From NCBI GenBank assembly GCA_029210725.1, contig JARGFM010000036.1:1-32858 (forward strand): a stretch of 32,858 nt of DNA. Reading direction: 5' to 3'. Under the pieces are notes generated by a model, which saw only the letters and a list, made by a program, of their open reading frames with translations, ran no database searches and was not told the origin of the DNA. This document shows, piece after piece, positions 23,572-31,436 of this stretch (positions within the stretch are counted from its first letter, which is position 1; each line of letters opens with the position of its first letter). The stretch comes from Bacteroidales bacterium. Lineage in GTDB: Bacteria; Bacteroidota; Bacteroidia; Bacteroidales; GCA-2748055. The position numbers and the translations under genes were made by a program.

Positions 23572-25356
23572 TCAGTTATGCCTTGGATGAGGCAGGTTCA
23601 TGCTGTCCAGGACGGCCAGAAAACGGGCGCTGTCATGCAAGGCTTCAAATCTGCCCCCTGTTCCGATATAGGGCATATTGGGATTGTGTATGGCAAGCCC
23701 CTTTTCAAGCGCATCTATGGCTTTCCTATGAGCCCCGATCCGGTAATAGTCCACCGCCAATGAAATGGGCCTGGAGGAATACCTTTCGCCGCAAAGCTCT
23801 TTCAGTCGCACGACTTCCTCATAAGCTACCTGTTTTCCGGAATCCCTGTATATGGAAATCAGGTCCAGATCAGGCTCCCCAGAAAGTGAGGCGGATAAAT
23901 TACTCTGTTGAATTTCAAGGCTTTTTGTGTATTCTCCAAGATTGTAGTAAGCATTTTCCCTCTGGTAATGTGTAAAGGAATGGTCCGGATCAATTCGAAG
24001 TGCTTTCTTAATGGATTCCAGCACAACCCGGTCCTGTCCGGCACCTTTCTGGACCACAGAATAAAGTGCCAGGATCAATGGATTCATGGGGTCCAGGGCC
24101 AGGGCCAGTTCGGCCTGGGTCGTTGCTTCAGCCATTCGCTGAAGGATCATCAATAAATGGGCATAGTACATTCTGGACATGACATGGTTGGGGTTAACTG
24201 CCAGAGCCTTCAGGAATTCCTTCTCCCCCTTTTCCCAGTTCCATTCGTACCAGGTGGAGATTACAGCAACGCAAAAATGGGAATCCGGGAAATCGGGATC
24301 CAGTTCAAAGGCCTGGTCCAGGTTCTCATAAACCTTCTCTAAACCCGCCTGGATTTCCACCATGCCCATTTGCATTCTTCCAATCCAAACAAGTGCCATC
24401 GTTGAATAAAGCGGCGCCCATTCAGAGTATTTCTCAATGGCCTGGTTTAATATCTCTTCAGCTTCATTCAGGGCATCCGGGCCCAGATCTCCCCAGTGTT
24501 TATAACTTTTAATATAGGCATCTATAGCTTCCCCGTCCCCGGACCTGTCCCTGATCAGTATCACTTCCTCCTTTTCGGTCAGCTGGATCAGAACCTCTTC
24601 AGCAATCTTTTTAGTGACCCTGTTATACATATTCAGGATCTGGCTTTTATCCTCTTTATAGTCGCCTACCCACAGTTGCTTTTCATCTCCGTTTGTGCTA
24701 ACCAGCCTGAATTGCATACAAATACTGTCACCCAGGCACATCACACTGGCCTCCACCACGGCATCCACACCCAGCTCACCAGCAATATCCTTAGCGGTCA
24801 TTTCTGCTTTCTCAAACACCCCGGAGGAGGTTTTTCCGATAACCCGCAGGTTGCTGACACGCCCCATATCACCTATTAGAAGTGAGTGCATACCCTCTAC
24901 CATATTTCCCAGCTGCGTATCTCCGGTATAGTTATCGAACGGAAGAATAACGAGCGACTGGATATCACCGGCATGCAATTTTGCCGGGCCTTGCAATACA
25001 TTCATCAGGATCAATCCGGCTATGACCATAAAACTCGCATAGGTAGCAATTTTCCATGCATTGGGAACACTCTTCGTTTCCCCCTCTTCTATTTCTTCTA
25101 AAGGACGGGTTTTTTCAATACCTTCCGGTGTCAGATCATAGATCCATCCCAGGATCGCAGCCAGCGGAAACCCCACTGCCAGTAAAATAATCACGATGGT
25201 GGATAAGCCCCCGGGAAGGTTCAGCGGCTCACTCAGATTATTGATAAGCTCAATCAGCACAAACGAAGCCGAGCCATAGACCCATGTCACATGAACTACC
25301 CTTCGTCTTTTCAATTCTGACCAGAAACGGGATAATTTGTTGGGATTGGGGCTCAT
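23572..25356 (-). CDS. Membrane-anchored TolB/FlgO-like TPR protein (paralogue of 6164-8227)
   Basis: A 594-aa protein with the same architecture as the gene at 6164: the SELKRRRVVHVTWVYG module, two membrane helices, GWIYDLTPEGIEKT, a third helix (about residues 100-117), a TolB-like domain starting QSLVILPFDNYTGD (about 133-250), then TPR repeats (EEILNQAIEKYSEWAPLYSTMA; KEFLKALAVNPNHVMSRMYYA; QAELALALDPMNPLILA; SIKKALRIDPDHS). This copy keeps the canonical NYTGD / GMHSLLIGDMGRVSNLRVIGKTS signature of the TolB-like domain, which the 6164 copy has largely lost. Two copies in one window suggest a lineage-specific family expansion. No catalytic domain is seen. Role: probable inner-membrane scaffold or signalling adaptor. 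Confidence 0.82.
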   Translation of the reverse strand: MSPNPNKLSRFWSELKRRRVVHVTWVYGSASFVLIELINNLSEPLNLPGGLSTIVIILLAVGFPLAAILGWIYDLTPEGIEKTRPLEEIEEGETKSVPNAWKIATYASFMVIAGLILMNVLQGPAKLHAGDIQSLVILPFDNYTGDTQLGNMVEGMHSLLIGDMGRVSNLRVIGKTSSGVFEKAEMTAKDIAGELGVDAVVEASVMCLGDSICMQFRLVSTNGDEKQLWVGDYKEDKSQILNMYNRVTKKIAEEVLIQLTEKEEVILIRDRSGDGEAIDAYIKSYKHWGDLGPDALNEAEEILNQAIEKYSEWAPLYSTMALVWIGRMQMGMVEIQAGLEKVYENLDQAFELDPDFPDSHFCVAVISTWYEWNWEKGEKEFLKALAVNPNHVMSRMYYAHLLMILQRMAEATTQAELALALDPMNPLILALYSVVQKGAGQDRVVLESIKKALRIDPDHSFTHYQRENAYYNLGEYTKSLEIQQSNLSASLSGEPDLDLISIYRDSGKQVAYEEVVRLKELCGERYSSRPISLAVDYYRIGAHRKAIDALEKGLAIHNPNMPYIGTGGRFEALHDSARFLAVLDSMNLPHPRHN

Positions 25357-25573
25357 GCAGACTCATATTCAGTTAACCCAAGATAATGAGTTAAAGCATA
25401 AGAATCAAATCAGGGGCGGGGTGCCTGATCTCCTCAGGTCCTTTCAGCACAGGCATAATCAGATTTAAGACCAGTTAAACTCTCAAGTTTATCACAGGGA
25501 AATACATTAAGAACATTATGGGGAATTGGCTGTTAGTATGCTGGAATATTACAGCAAAACAAGGATTTAAGAT

Positions 25574-26491
25574 ATGAATTGGACTTTAGAGAATATGCCC
25601 GATCTGAGCGGGAAGATTATAGTGGTAACGGGAGGCAACAGCGGCCTTGGTTATGAATCTGTCAAAGCCTTTGCCGGCAAAGGGGCCGAAGTGGTCCTGG
25701 CAAGCCGGTCCATGGAAAAGGGAGAAGCAGCAAAAGCAGATATTTTAAAGGAGCTTCCCGAGGGAAACATCCGGGTCATGCAGCTGGACCTGGGTGACCT
25801 GAAATCTGTAAGGAACTTTGCTTCTGCCTTTAAGAAAGTGTATAAGAAACTGGATGTGCTGCTGAATAATGCCGGAATCATGATGACCCCGTATTTTACC
25901 ACGAAAGACGGGTTTGAGGGCCAGCTCGGAACCAATCACCTGGGGCACTTTGCGCTTACGGGCTTATTGTTGGACCTGCTGCTTGCTACTCAGGGTTCAA
26001 GGCTTGTGAACGTGAGCAGTGGAGCACACAGAAACGGAGAGATGGATTTCTCTAATCTGCAGTTTGAAAACGGGAAGGGATATAAACCCATGAAAGCCTA
26101 TGGGCGATCAAAACTTTCCAACCTCCTGTTTAGCTATGAACTTCAGAGAAAACTCGAAGCTGCTAGAAAGGATACGATTGCCGTAGCGGCCCATCCCGGT
26201 GTTGCCATGACCAACCTGGCACGCTACCTGGAAAGCAGGTTTCTGTACAAGATCATGTTCCCTCTTTTCAAACTGCTGGCACAGGACCAGTCCATGGGTG
26301 CCCTGCCCCAGATCAGGGCCTCAGTCGATCCGGAAGTAAAAGGAGCTCAATATTATGGCCCCGGAGGAAACAGGGAATTAAAAGGCTATCCGGTTCTGGT
26401 CGAATCCAGCGAGGCATCGTATAAGCCCGATGATGCCGCACGATTATGGGAGGAATCGGAGAAACTGACCGGAGTGAAATTTAATCTCTGA
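25574..26491 (+). CDS. Short-chain dehydrogenase/reductase (retinol dehydrogenase-like)
   Basis: A 305-aa classical-type SDR: cofactor motif TGGNSGLG at residues 19-26, NNAG at 98-101, catalytic Ser at 148-149 (VNVSSGAH), and YGRSK with Y176 and K180. The acidic/basic residue pattern after strand 2 (ASRSMEKGE) suggests NADP preference. The long C-terminal part and the AHPGVAMTNLARY stretch resemble WWOX/RDH-type SDRs with hydrophobic alcohol or ketone substrates. Stand-alone gene between two minus-strand genes; exact substrate not predictable. Confidence 0.88.
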   Translation: MNWTLENMPDLSGKIIVVTGGNSGLGYESVKAFAGKGAEVVLASRSMEKGEAAKADILKELPEGNIRVMQLDLGDLKSVRNFASAFKKVYKKLDVLLNNAGIMMTPYFTTKDGFEGQLGTNHLGHFALTGLLLDLLLATQGSRLVNVSSGAHRNGEMDFSNLQFENGKGYKPMKAYGRSKLSNLLFSYELQRKLEAARKDTIAVAAHPGVAMTNLARYLESRFLYKIMFPLFKLLAQDQSMGALPQIRASVDPEVKGAQYYGPGGNRELKGYPVLVESSEASYKPDDAARLWEESEKLTGVKFNL

Positions 26492-26503
26492 ACGGGGTAA
26501 AGC

Positions 26504-27331
26504 CTAATCTCCGCTTGCCGACAGGAAGTCTCGCAGTCCATTCAGGTCATCGGTATTTATCAGATCTGCTCCTGCTTTCAATAATTCTGTCCAGACCGCA
26601 TAGCGTTCTTTCCCGGGCGAATCAGGGGTGGCCCAGAAACGGATCATCTGACCGTTTTCATGGGCCTGCTGCACGTAGTTTCTTAGCTGTGTCCTCTCTT
26701 TCTCCGGCATTTCACCCTTTCCCTTCCAGGAGAAGTATTTGGTCCATCTGTCGCTGATCAGGGGCATCAGGAGCGTAGGGTATTCTTCCGTAAGGTCCTG
26801 TATCCGGCCATCCACGAAGGCAAATCGCTCTGTTTGCTCCATCATGTACCCGATGGGACGGTTCCCGGAGACAACAACCTTCACACTTCCGGGGTAATAA
26901 GCTTCCGGAGATACCCGGCAGAGAATATCCCTGTATTCATTCAGAATGCGGTCCAGCAAGCCGTAGGTAGTCAATCCATGGTCCTTGATATCAATAAGCA
27001 AAATAAGCGGACAGGTACTATCATAGAGGCTCAGCCGGCCCTCCGCAAAAGACTCCCCAAGTGGTTCCAGGTATAGCGCCCGGAGGGTACGACCGGGTCT
27101 GATATCCTTCCTGTCGTGCGCCACGTACAGGGAATCCCCCAGGCTGAACACATCCGCTTCAATGCTCCGGAAACCATTTCCGAGCGCATCAAAAAGGGGG
27201 CGTTCATGCATATAATCATTATGCGCATGTGCCGGACAGGGCCCTTTAATGCTGTCTCCTAAGAGCGCTCCACACACCATGGGCCGGAACAACAGGAGCA
27301 GGACCAGGCAGATAGAAATACGAAGTTGCAT
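26504..27331 (-). CDS. Exported GDPD/PI-PLC-like phosphodiesterase
   Basis: A 275-aa exported protein starting at ATG 27331 (MQLRISICLVLLLLF signal); the longer frame upstream to 27364 adds a polar stretch unlikely to be translated. The catalytic signature of the PLC-like phosphodiesterase superfamily is present: AHAHNDY (H35, H37, N38, D39), SIEADV (E58, D60) and VAHD (H72), followed by LILLIDIKDHG. These residues bind Ca2+ or Mg2+ and cleave glycerophosphodiesters or phosphoinositides. A C-terminal LINTDDLNGLRDFL matches the barrel end. Likely periplasmic phospholipid-headgroup scavenging. Confidence 0.83.
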   Translation of the reverse strand: MQLRISICLVLLLLFRPMVCGALLGDSIKGPCPAHAHNDYMHERPLFDALGNGFRSIEADVFSLGDSLYVAHDRKDIRPGRTLRALYLEPLGESFAEGRLSLYDSTCPLILLIDIKDHGLTTYGLLDRILNEYRDILCRVSPEAYYPGSVKVVVSGNRPIGYMMEQTERFAFVDGRIQDLTEEYPTLLMPLISDRWTKYFSWKGKGEMPEKERTQLRNYVQQAHENGQMIRFWATPDSPGKERYAVWTELLKAGADLINTDDLNGLRDFLSASGD

Positions 27332-27424
27332 GTACGAACAGGGTTTATTGTCAGAGTCTGTCATGCAAGTTAATAAAACAGTCCTGATATAGTCAATTTG
27401 ATTAACAGTCAGAAAGATATAACA

Positions 27425-27616
27425 TTATTTTAGTTTACTGGTCAGATGCCATAAACCACAGCTGGGACACTGATAGGCTCGCAGTTCTCTGACTACCCTG
27501 TTTTCACCTATATACCGGATCATATCTTCGGCCTCCTCCCGCGTATTGTAAATGGTCTTTTTACACGCAGGGCCAATCGGTTCCAAGCTCTTGAATTCAG
27601 GCGGTCTGTAGGCCAT
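27425..27616 (-). CDS. Small zinc-ribbon protein
   Basis: A 63-aa protein with a helical middle (YNTREEAEDMIRYIGEN) and the C-terminal motif YQCPSCGLWHLTSK, a CxxC...H zinc-binding pattern with a further Cys at residue 18 (GPACKKTIY). Proteins with this CPxCxxWHLTS tail occur widely in Bacteroidota and in mobile elements, mostly uncharacterised. A TAATTTTG box upstream supports expression. Function unknown; nucleic-acid or protein binding likely. Confidence 0.75.
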   Translation of the reverse strand: MAYRPPEFKSLEPIGPACKKTIYNTREEAEDMIRYIGENRVVRELRAYQCPSCGLWHLTSKLK

Positions 27617-27654
27617 CTCAGTTTTTATTTACAGCAGACAATTTATAGCTCCTG

Positions 27655-27662
27655 CAAAATTA
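27655..27662 (-). promoter_or_regulatory. Candidate -7 box (TAATTTTG) of the zinc-ribbon gene
   Basis: Plus-strand CAAAATTA is TAATTTTG on the minus strand, an exact TAnnTTTG match, 38 nt upstream of the start at 27616. Confidence 0.4.
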
Positions 27663-27713
27663 CTCTTTTTAGTTAACAAGGGTATGGATAGACCCGTACT
27701 GGTATTTTTAATT

Positions 27714-27721
27714 TATCTTTG
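27714..27721 (+). promoter_or_regulatory. Candidate -7 box (TATCTTTG) of the GAF-PP2C gene
   Basis: Exact TAnnTTTG match, 15 nt before ATG 27737. It contains the alternative TTG start at 27719, which argues against that start. Confidence 0.5.
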
Positions 27722-27736
27722 CACAAAATTCCAATA

Positions 27737-29152
27737 ATGTCCCCCGGCGAGAGTGCAAAATATCAAAACAATGAGAAAAAATGGGAATCTCTTCTGAGGA
27801 TCTCTGAAGAGGCTCATACGGCAACAAACATTGAAGAATTTGTCGCCACTATACATGGCATACTTGCGGAGCTGGTCATGGCCAGGAATTTCTTTATTTG
27901 TCTGCATGATGAATCGACCGATAAATATTTTTTCCCTTACTTCAAGGATGAATTTGACAGCATTGAAACCGCTGGAGCAAACTTTGATTACGACGAATCT
28001 TTAGAAGTTACAATGTATGATTTGTCCGGTACCCTGACCGACTATGTCCGGCGGAGTGGCAAGCCTGTCAGGTTTCCCAATGAGGAAATGAACAAACTTT
28101 ATCAATCGGGCGAAATTAAACTATTTGGTTCCCAATCCACTTCCTGGCTGGGTGTACCCCTGAAGCTTGCCGGAAAAACCTTCGGAGTGATGGCTGTCCA
28201 GTGCTACGACAGGACCGATGCATATTCCAGTGCGGATGAAGAGTTAATGGTTTTTGTTTCGGACCATATCGCCAGGGCCATAGAAAATGTCAGGGCAGAA
28301 GAAAAAATCAGGAAACAGCATCAGCTGGTCCTTCAGCAAAAACAGGCGATAACTGACAGCATCTCTTATGCCAAGAGGATACAGAAAGCGGTACTTCCGT
28401 CCCCCCTTTACCTGGACAATATACTCTCTGACCATTTCACCATTTTTAAACCCAAAGATATCATCAGCGGAGACTTCTACTGGGCAAGAGAAATCGAAGG
28501 ATACAAAGTGGTTATCGTGGCAGATTGTACCGGGCATGGGGTTCCCGGAGCGCTGATGAGCATGCTGGGGGTAACACTGCTCAATGAGCAATTCAGAACC
28601 TTCGGGATCAGGCAACCAGGCGAGATTCTGGGACATCTGCGTACCAAAGTAAAAGAAATACTCGCCCAGGAAGGATCCACCAGCGATCAGAAGGATGGAA
28701 TGGATATGGCGATTGCCATCATGGACCGGGAGAATCATGAACTTCAGTTTGCCGGTGCAAATATTCCTCTGATTCTTATCCGGATGAAGGAACACCAGGG
28801 CGATATGGAGAGTGATATGAAATTGTCCATGGAAAATGAAAATTACCAATTATACAGGGTAAAGGCGGATAAGCAACCCATTGGAGTACACTGGGAGGAA
28901 AAAGATTTTTCCACCCGGGTGGTGAAGCTGAAAGAACGGGACAGCCTCTATATGTATTCGGACGGTTACTTAGATCAATACGGGGGCAATGACCGTAAAA
29001 AATTCAAATCGCGCCGGTTAAAAAAACTGCTGCTGTCGCTTCAGGAGGCACCGATGGAAATGCAGAAACGGCTGCTCGAAGATGCCTTTGACAAATGGCG
29101 GGGCAGCCATGAACAGATCGATGACGTTTGTATGCTCGGTATCCGGATTTAA
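27737..29152 (+). CDS. GAF-domain SpoIIE-type PP2C phosphatase
   Basis: A 471-aa signalling phosphatase. Residues about 20-185 are a GAF sensor domain (LLRISEEAHTATNIEEFVA; FFICLHDESTDKYFF; SWLGVPLKLAGKTFGVMAVQ), followed by a coiled coil and the PP2C/SpoIIE domain: ITDSISYAKRIQKAVLP, SGDFYWARE, VADCTGHGVPGALM, KDGMDMAIAIMD and YSDGYLDQYGG, all metal-binding aspartates present. Start ATG 27737 is preferred over TTG 27719, which lies inside the promoter box. Known relatives dephosphorylate anti-anti-sigma or STAS partners under control of the sensor domain. It shares long stretches with the REC-PP2C gene at 1436. The gene ends 140 nt before the sigma-54 activator, so the two could be coregulated. 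Confidence 0.9.
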   Translation: MSPGESAKYQNNEKKWESLLRISEEAHTATNIEEFVATIHGILAELVMARNFFICLHDESTDKYFFPYFKDEFDSIETAGANFDYDESLEVTMYDLSGTLTDYVRRSGKPVRFPNEEMNKLYQSGEIKLFGSQSTSWLGVPLKLAGKTFGVMAVQCYDRTDAYSSADEELMVFVSDHIARAIENVRAEEKIRKQHQLVLQQKQAITDSISYAKRIQKAVLPSPLYLDNILSDHFTIFKPKDIISGDFYWAREIEGYKVVIVADCTGHGVPGALMSMLGVTLLNEQFRTFGIRQPGEILGHLRTKVKEILAQEGSTSDQKDGMDMAIAIMDRENHELQFAGANIPLILIRMKEHQGDMESDMKLSMENENYQLYRVKADKQPIGVHWEEKDFSTRVVKLKERDSLYMYSDGYLDQYGGNDRKKFKSRRLKKLLLSLQEAPMEMQKRLLEDAFDKWRGSHEQIDDVCMLGIRI

Positions 29153-29254
29153 AAAAACAATTCTCCATTTCAGGCACCTGCCCCGGAAAGAAGCAGTCCA
29201 ATGATTTTCAGTGCCGAAAAACGACCCTCTGCCGGAACCATATATCATTAATTG

Positions 29255-29262
29255 TATCTTTG
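29255..29262 (+). promoter_or_regulatory. Candidate -7 box (TATCTTTG) of the sigma-54 activator gene
   Basis: Exact TAnnTTTG match, 30 nt before ATG 29293; identical to the box before the GAF-PP2C gene. No clear -33 element. Confidence 0.45.
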
Positions 29263-29292
29263 TGTAAACAGCATCTCCGGAATTCCAAAGGA

Positions 29293-30201
29293 ATGGATCA
29301 GGCAACCCACATGACGCGAGAGAAAATTCTGTACATCGATGACAATGAAACGAATCTGCTTTTGTTTTATGAGATGTATAAAGAGGCCTGCGAGGTATTT
29401 ATTACCACTTCCAAGGATGCTGCTCTGGAACAAATCAAATCGGGTGAGTACAAAGTCATTTTTGTGGACTACCTGATGCCGGAAATCTCCGGCCTTGATT
29501 TTATTATGCAGGCAAAGCAGATCAGTCCCGACAGCCTTTACAACATCCTTACCGCACATGCCAATCTGGAGGTAGCCATCTCAGCCATTAATCACGGTTC
29601 CGTATTCAGATTCATTGAAAAACCCTGGAAGGAATTTGAGATTAACAGAGCCATCCGGGAGGCGGTTGCTCTTTTTGACCTGAAAGTGCAGAACAAGAAC
29701 CTGATCAAAAGTATCAGGCAAAAGAATGCAGAGTTAACTTTATTGAAGGAACAACTGGAGGAGGAAAACCTGTACCTGCAGGAAGAAATCACTTCCACCA
29801 CCGGATTCGAAGACATTATCTCCAAGGATCCCGCCTTTAAAAGCGTCTTAAAAAAGGTGGAGCAGGTATCGGGGACCATGGCGACTGTCCTGATCCTTGG
29901 CGAAACAGGCACCGGAAAAGAACTGATAGCCAGGGCAATACATAAATTAAGCCAGAGAAGCAACAAGTCCTTTATCAAACTGAACTGTGCAGCAATCCCG
30001 GAGACCCTGATTGAAAGCGAATTATGCGGTCACAGGAAAGGTGCATTTACCGGTGCTGTGGAACACAAAAAGGGAAAGTTCGAACTGGCAGATCATGGAA
30101 CCATCTTTCTCGATGAAGTGGAAGAATTGCCCCTGCTGATGCAACCCAAACTTCTGCGGGTGCTGCAGGAAGGTGATATTGAAAAACTGGGGGGGGACTG
30201 A
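29293..30201 (+). CDS. NtrC-family REC-AAA+ sigma-54 activator, N-terminal part (frameshifted)
   Basis: Starts at ATG 29293 (AAAGG just ahead); the frame upstream to 29128 lies beyond a promoter-like box and does not look like protein. Domains: REC (residues about 10-125; YIDDNET, phospho-acceptor D59 in FVDYLMPE, T88, K110 in IEKPW), coiled coil (135-168), AAA+ with Walker A GETGTGKE (203-210), the sigma-54 loop GAFTGA (250-255) and Walker B IFLDEVEE (271-278). The loop is preceded by ELCGHRK where ELFGHxK is usual, a Cys for Phe change. The frame breaks at the G8 run 30189-30196; seven G would give EKLGGTDPIHVGVRV and join the next ORF. Bacteroidota use sigma-54, so an activator is expected; the kinase partner is probably the one at 30696. 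Confidence 0.87.
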   Translation: MDQATHMTREKILYIDDNETNLLLFYEMYKEACEVFITTSKDAALEQIKSGEYKVIFVDYLMPEISGLDFIMQAKQISPDSLYNILTAHANLEVAISAINHGSVFRFIEKPWKEFEINRAIREAVALFDLKVQNKNLIKSIRQKNAELTLLKEQLEEENLYLQEEITSTTGFEDIISKDPAFKSVLKKVEQVSGTMATVLILGETGTGKELIARAIHKLSQRSNKSFIKLNCAAIPETLIESELCGHRKGAFTGAVEHKKGKFELADHGTIFLDEVEELPLLMQPKLLRVLQEGDIEKLGGD

Positions 30202-30832
30202 CCCGATTCATGTGGGTGTCAGGGTGATAGCCGCTACCAACCGGGATCTGGAAAAGGAGATGAGAACGGGAAGATTCAGGGACGATCTGTATTACCGGCT
30301 GAATGTATTTCCCATCACCCTCCCACCCTTAAGAGAACGGCCCGAAGATATTCCCATACTGGTTGACCATTTTATAAAAAAGTATAACCGCATCAATAAT
30401 AAAATGATCAAAAAGGTGTCCAGGGAAACCATGGATATCCTTTGCCGGTATCTCTGGCCCGGTAATATCAGGGAGCTGGAAAATGTAATCGAACGGGCAA
30501 TTATCATCAGCAACGGTACCCAGCTTGACCTGATGGATGGTCTTTCCCTTCGCTCTGCGAAACCTGAGCGGGAAAATACTGAATTAAAGACTCTTGAAAA
30601 GATAGAGAAAGAGTATATTGAAAAAGTGCTGCGTGCCACCGGTTTCCGGGTGAGCGGTGAAAAGGGCGCTGCCAGGATTCTGGGAATGAATTCAATTGTA
30701 CACGGAGCTGGAGGATCGTGTGAAGCTTCGCACCGCACAGTTAGAAGCGGCCAACACAGAGCTCGAAACCTTTACCTATACAGTTTCCCACGACCTGAAA
30801 GCACCCCTGCGGGGCATAGACGGGTACAGTAA
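30173..30832 (+). CDS. C-terminal part of the sigma-54 activator, truncated in its DNA-binding domain
   Basis: This frame carries the second half of the AAA+ domain (VRVIAATNRDLEKEM; FRDDLYYRLNVFPI; LRERPEDIPIL; YLWPGNIRELENVIERAI) and the Fis-type helix-turn-helix up to GEKGAARILGMNS at about 30690. Homology then stops: the recognition helix expected next is absent, and the remaining codons to TGA 30832 are an out-of-phase shadow of the kinase gene. So the DNA-binding domain has lost its second helix. True translation would come from the upstream frame through the G-run; the GTG at 30173 is not a real start. As it stands, the protein could not bind DNA normally, though AAA+ contact with sigma-54 might remain. 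Confidence 0.75.
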   Translation: MILKNWGGTDPIHVGVRVIAATNRDLEKEMRTGRFRDDLYYRLNVFPITLPPLRERPEDIPILVDHFIKKYNRINNKMIKKVSRETMDILCRYLWPGNIRELENVIERAIIISNGTQLDLMDGLSLRSAKPERENTELKTLEKIEKEYIEKVLRATGFRVSGEKGAARILGMNSIVHGAGGSCEASHRTVRSGQHRARNLYLYSFPRPESTPAGHRRVQ

Positions 30833-31436
30833 ACTGCTGCTCGACGGATACGGGGAAAGTCTTGACGAGGAGGCTGCTCACTTTATCAGGACCATCCGCA
30901 GCTCCACCCTTCAGATGAACCGTCTTATAGACGACCTGCTTAAGTACTCCCGCCTGGAACGGAGCCGGTTCAAGCGGGAAAAGATTGCCTTAAAATCCCT
31001 TATCGAATCTCTGCTCACCACCTATCAGGAAGAACTGAAAACGAATCATTTTTCGGTAAAATTGCTCGTTCCCGAGGTGGAGATTATAGCCGATCCGACC
31101 GGCCTTTCCATTGCCCTGCGGAATCTGATTGAAAATTCGATTAAATTTACCGGTGATAATCCCAATCCGGCCATGGAGATTGGCCTTGAAGAACAAGCGG
31201 ATTCGTGGGTCATCCATGTTAAAGACAATGGCGTTGGCTTTGATAAGAAATACCACGATCGCATATTTGAAATCTTCCAGTGCCTGCACCGGGCCGAAGA
31301 TTATCCGGGAACCGGAATCGGACTGGCTCTGGTGGCTAAAGCAGTGCAAAGGATGAACGGAAAAACATGGGCGGAAAGCGCGGCCGGAGAGGGTTCCGTA
31401 TTTTTTATACAAATTCCAAAAAAAATTTCCATATGA
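30696..31436 (+). CDS. Histidine kinase, HisKA-HATPase core lacking a sensor (5'-truncated)
   Basis: The frame begins at TTG 30696, right after the break in the sigma-54 activator. It opens inside a coiled coil (YTELEDRVKLRTAQLEAAN), followed by the H-box SHDLKAPLRGIDGYSK (H32), N-box LRNLIENSIKF, G1 DNGVGF, F-box FEIFQCLHR and G2 GTGIGLALV. The FTYTVSHDLKAPLR form is typical of kinases with PAS or GAF sensors or phytochrome-like input, but no sensor domain remains: an in-frame TGA lies 9 nt upstream at 30687. The kinase has probably lost its N terminus by the same event that removed the activator's HTH. Its stop overlaps the start of the response regulator by ATGA, the normal arrangement for a kinase/Rcp1-type regulator pair. 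Confidence 0.85.
   Translation: MYTELEDRVKLRTAQLEAANTELETFTYTVSHDLKAPLRGIDGYSKLLLDGYGESLDEEAAHFIRTIRSSTLQMNRLIDDLLKYSRLERSRFKREKIALKSLIESLLTTYQEELKTNHFSVKLLVPEVEIIADPTGLSIALRNLIENSIKFTGDNPNPAMEIGLEEQADSWVIHVKDNGVGFDKKYHDRIFEIFQCLHRAEDYPGTGIGLALVAKAVQRMNGKTWAESAAGEGSVFFIQIPKKISI

Noticed and set aside
25409-25429. Short inverted repeat ATCAGG/CCTGAT before the TPR gene
   Set aside because: Only 6-bp arms and no T tract; too weak to call a terminator or operator.
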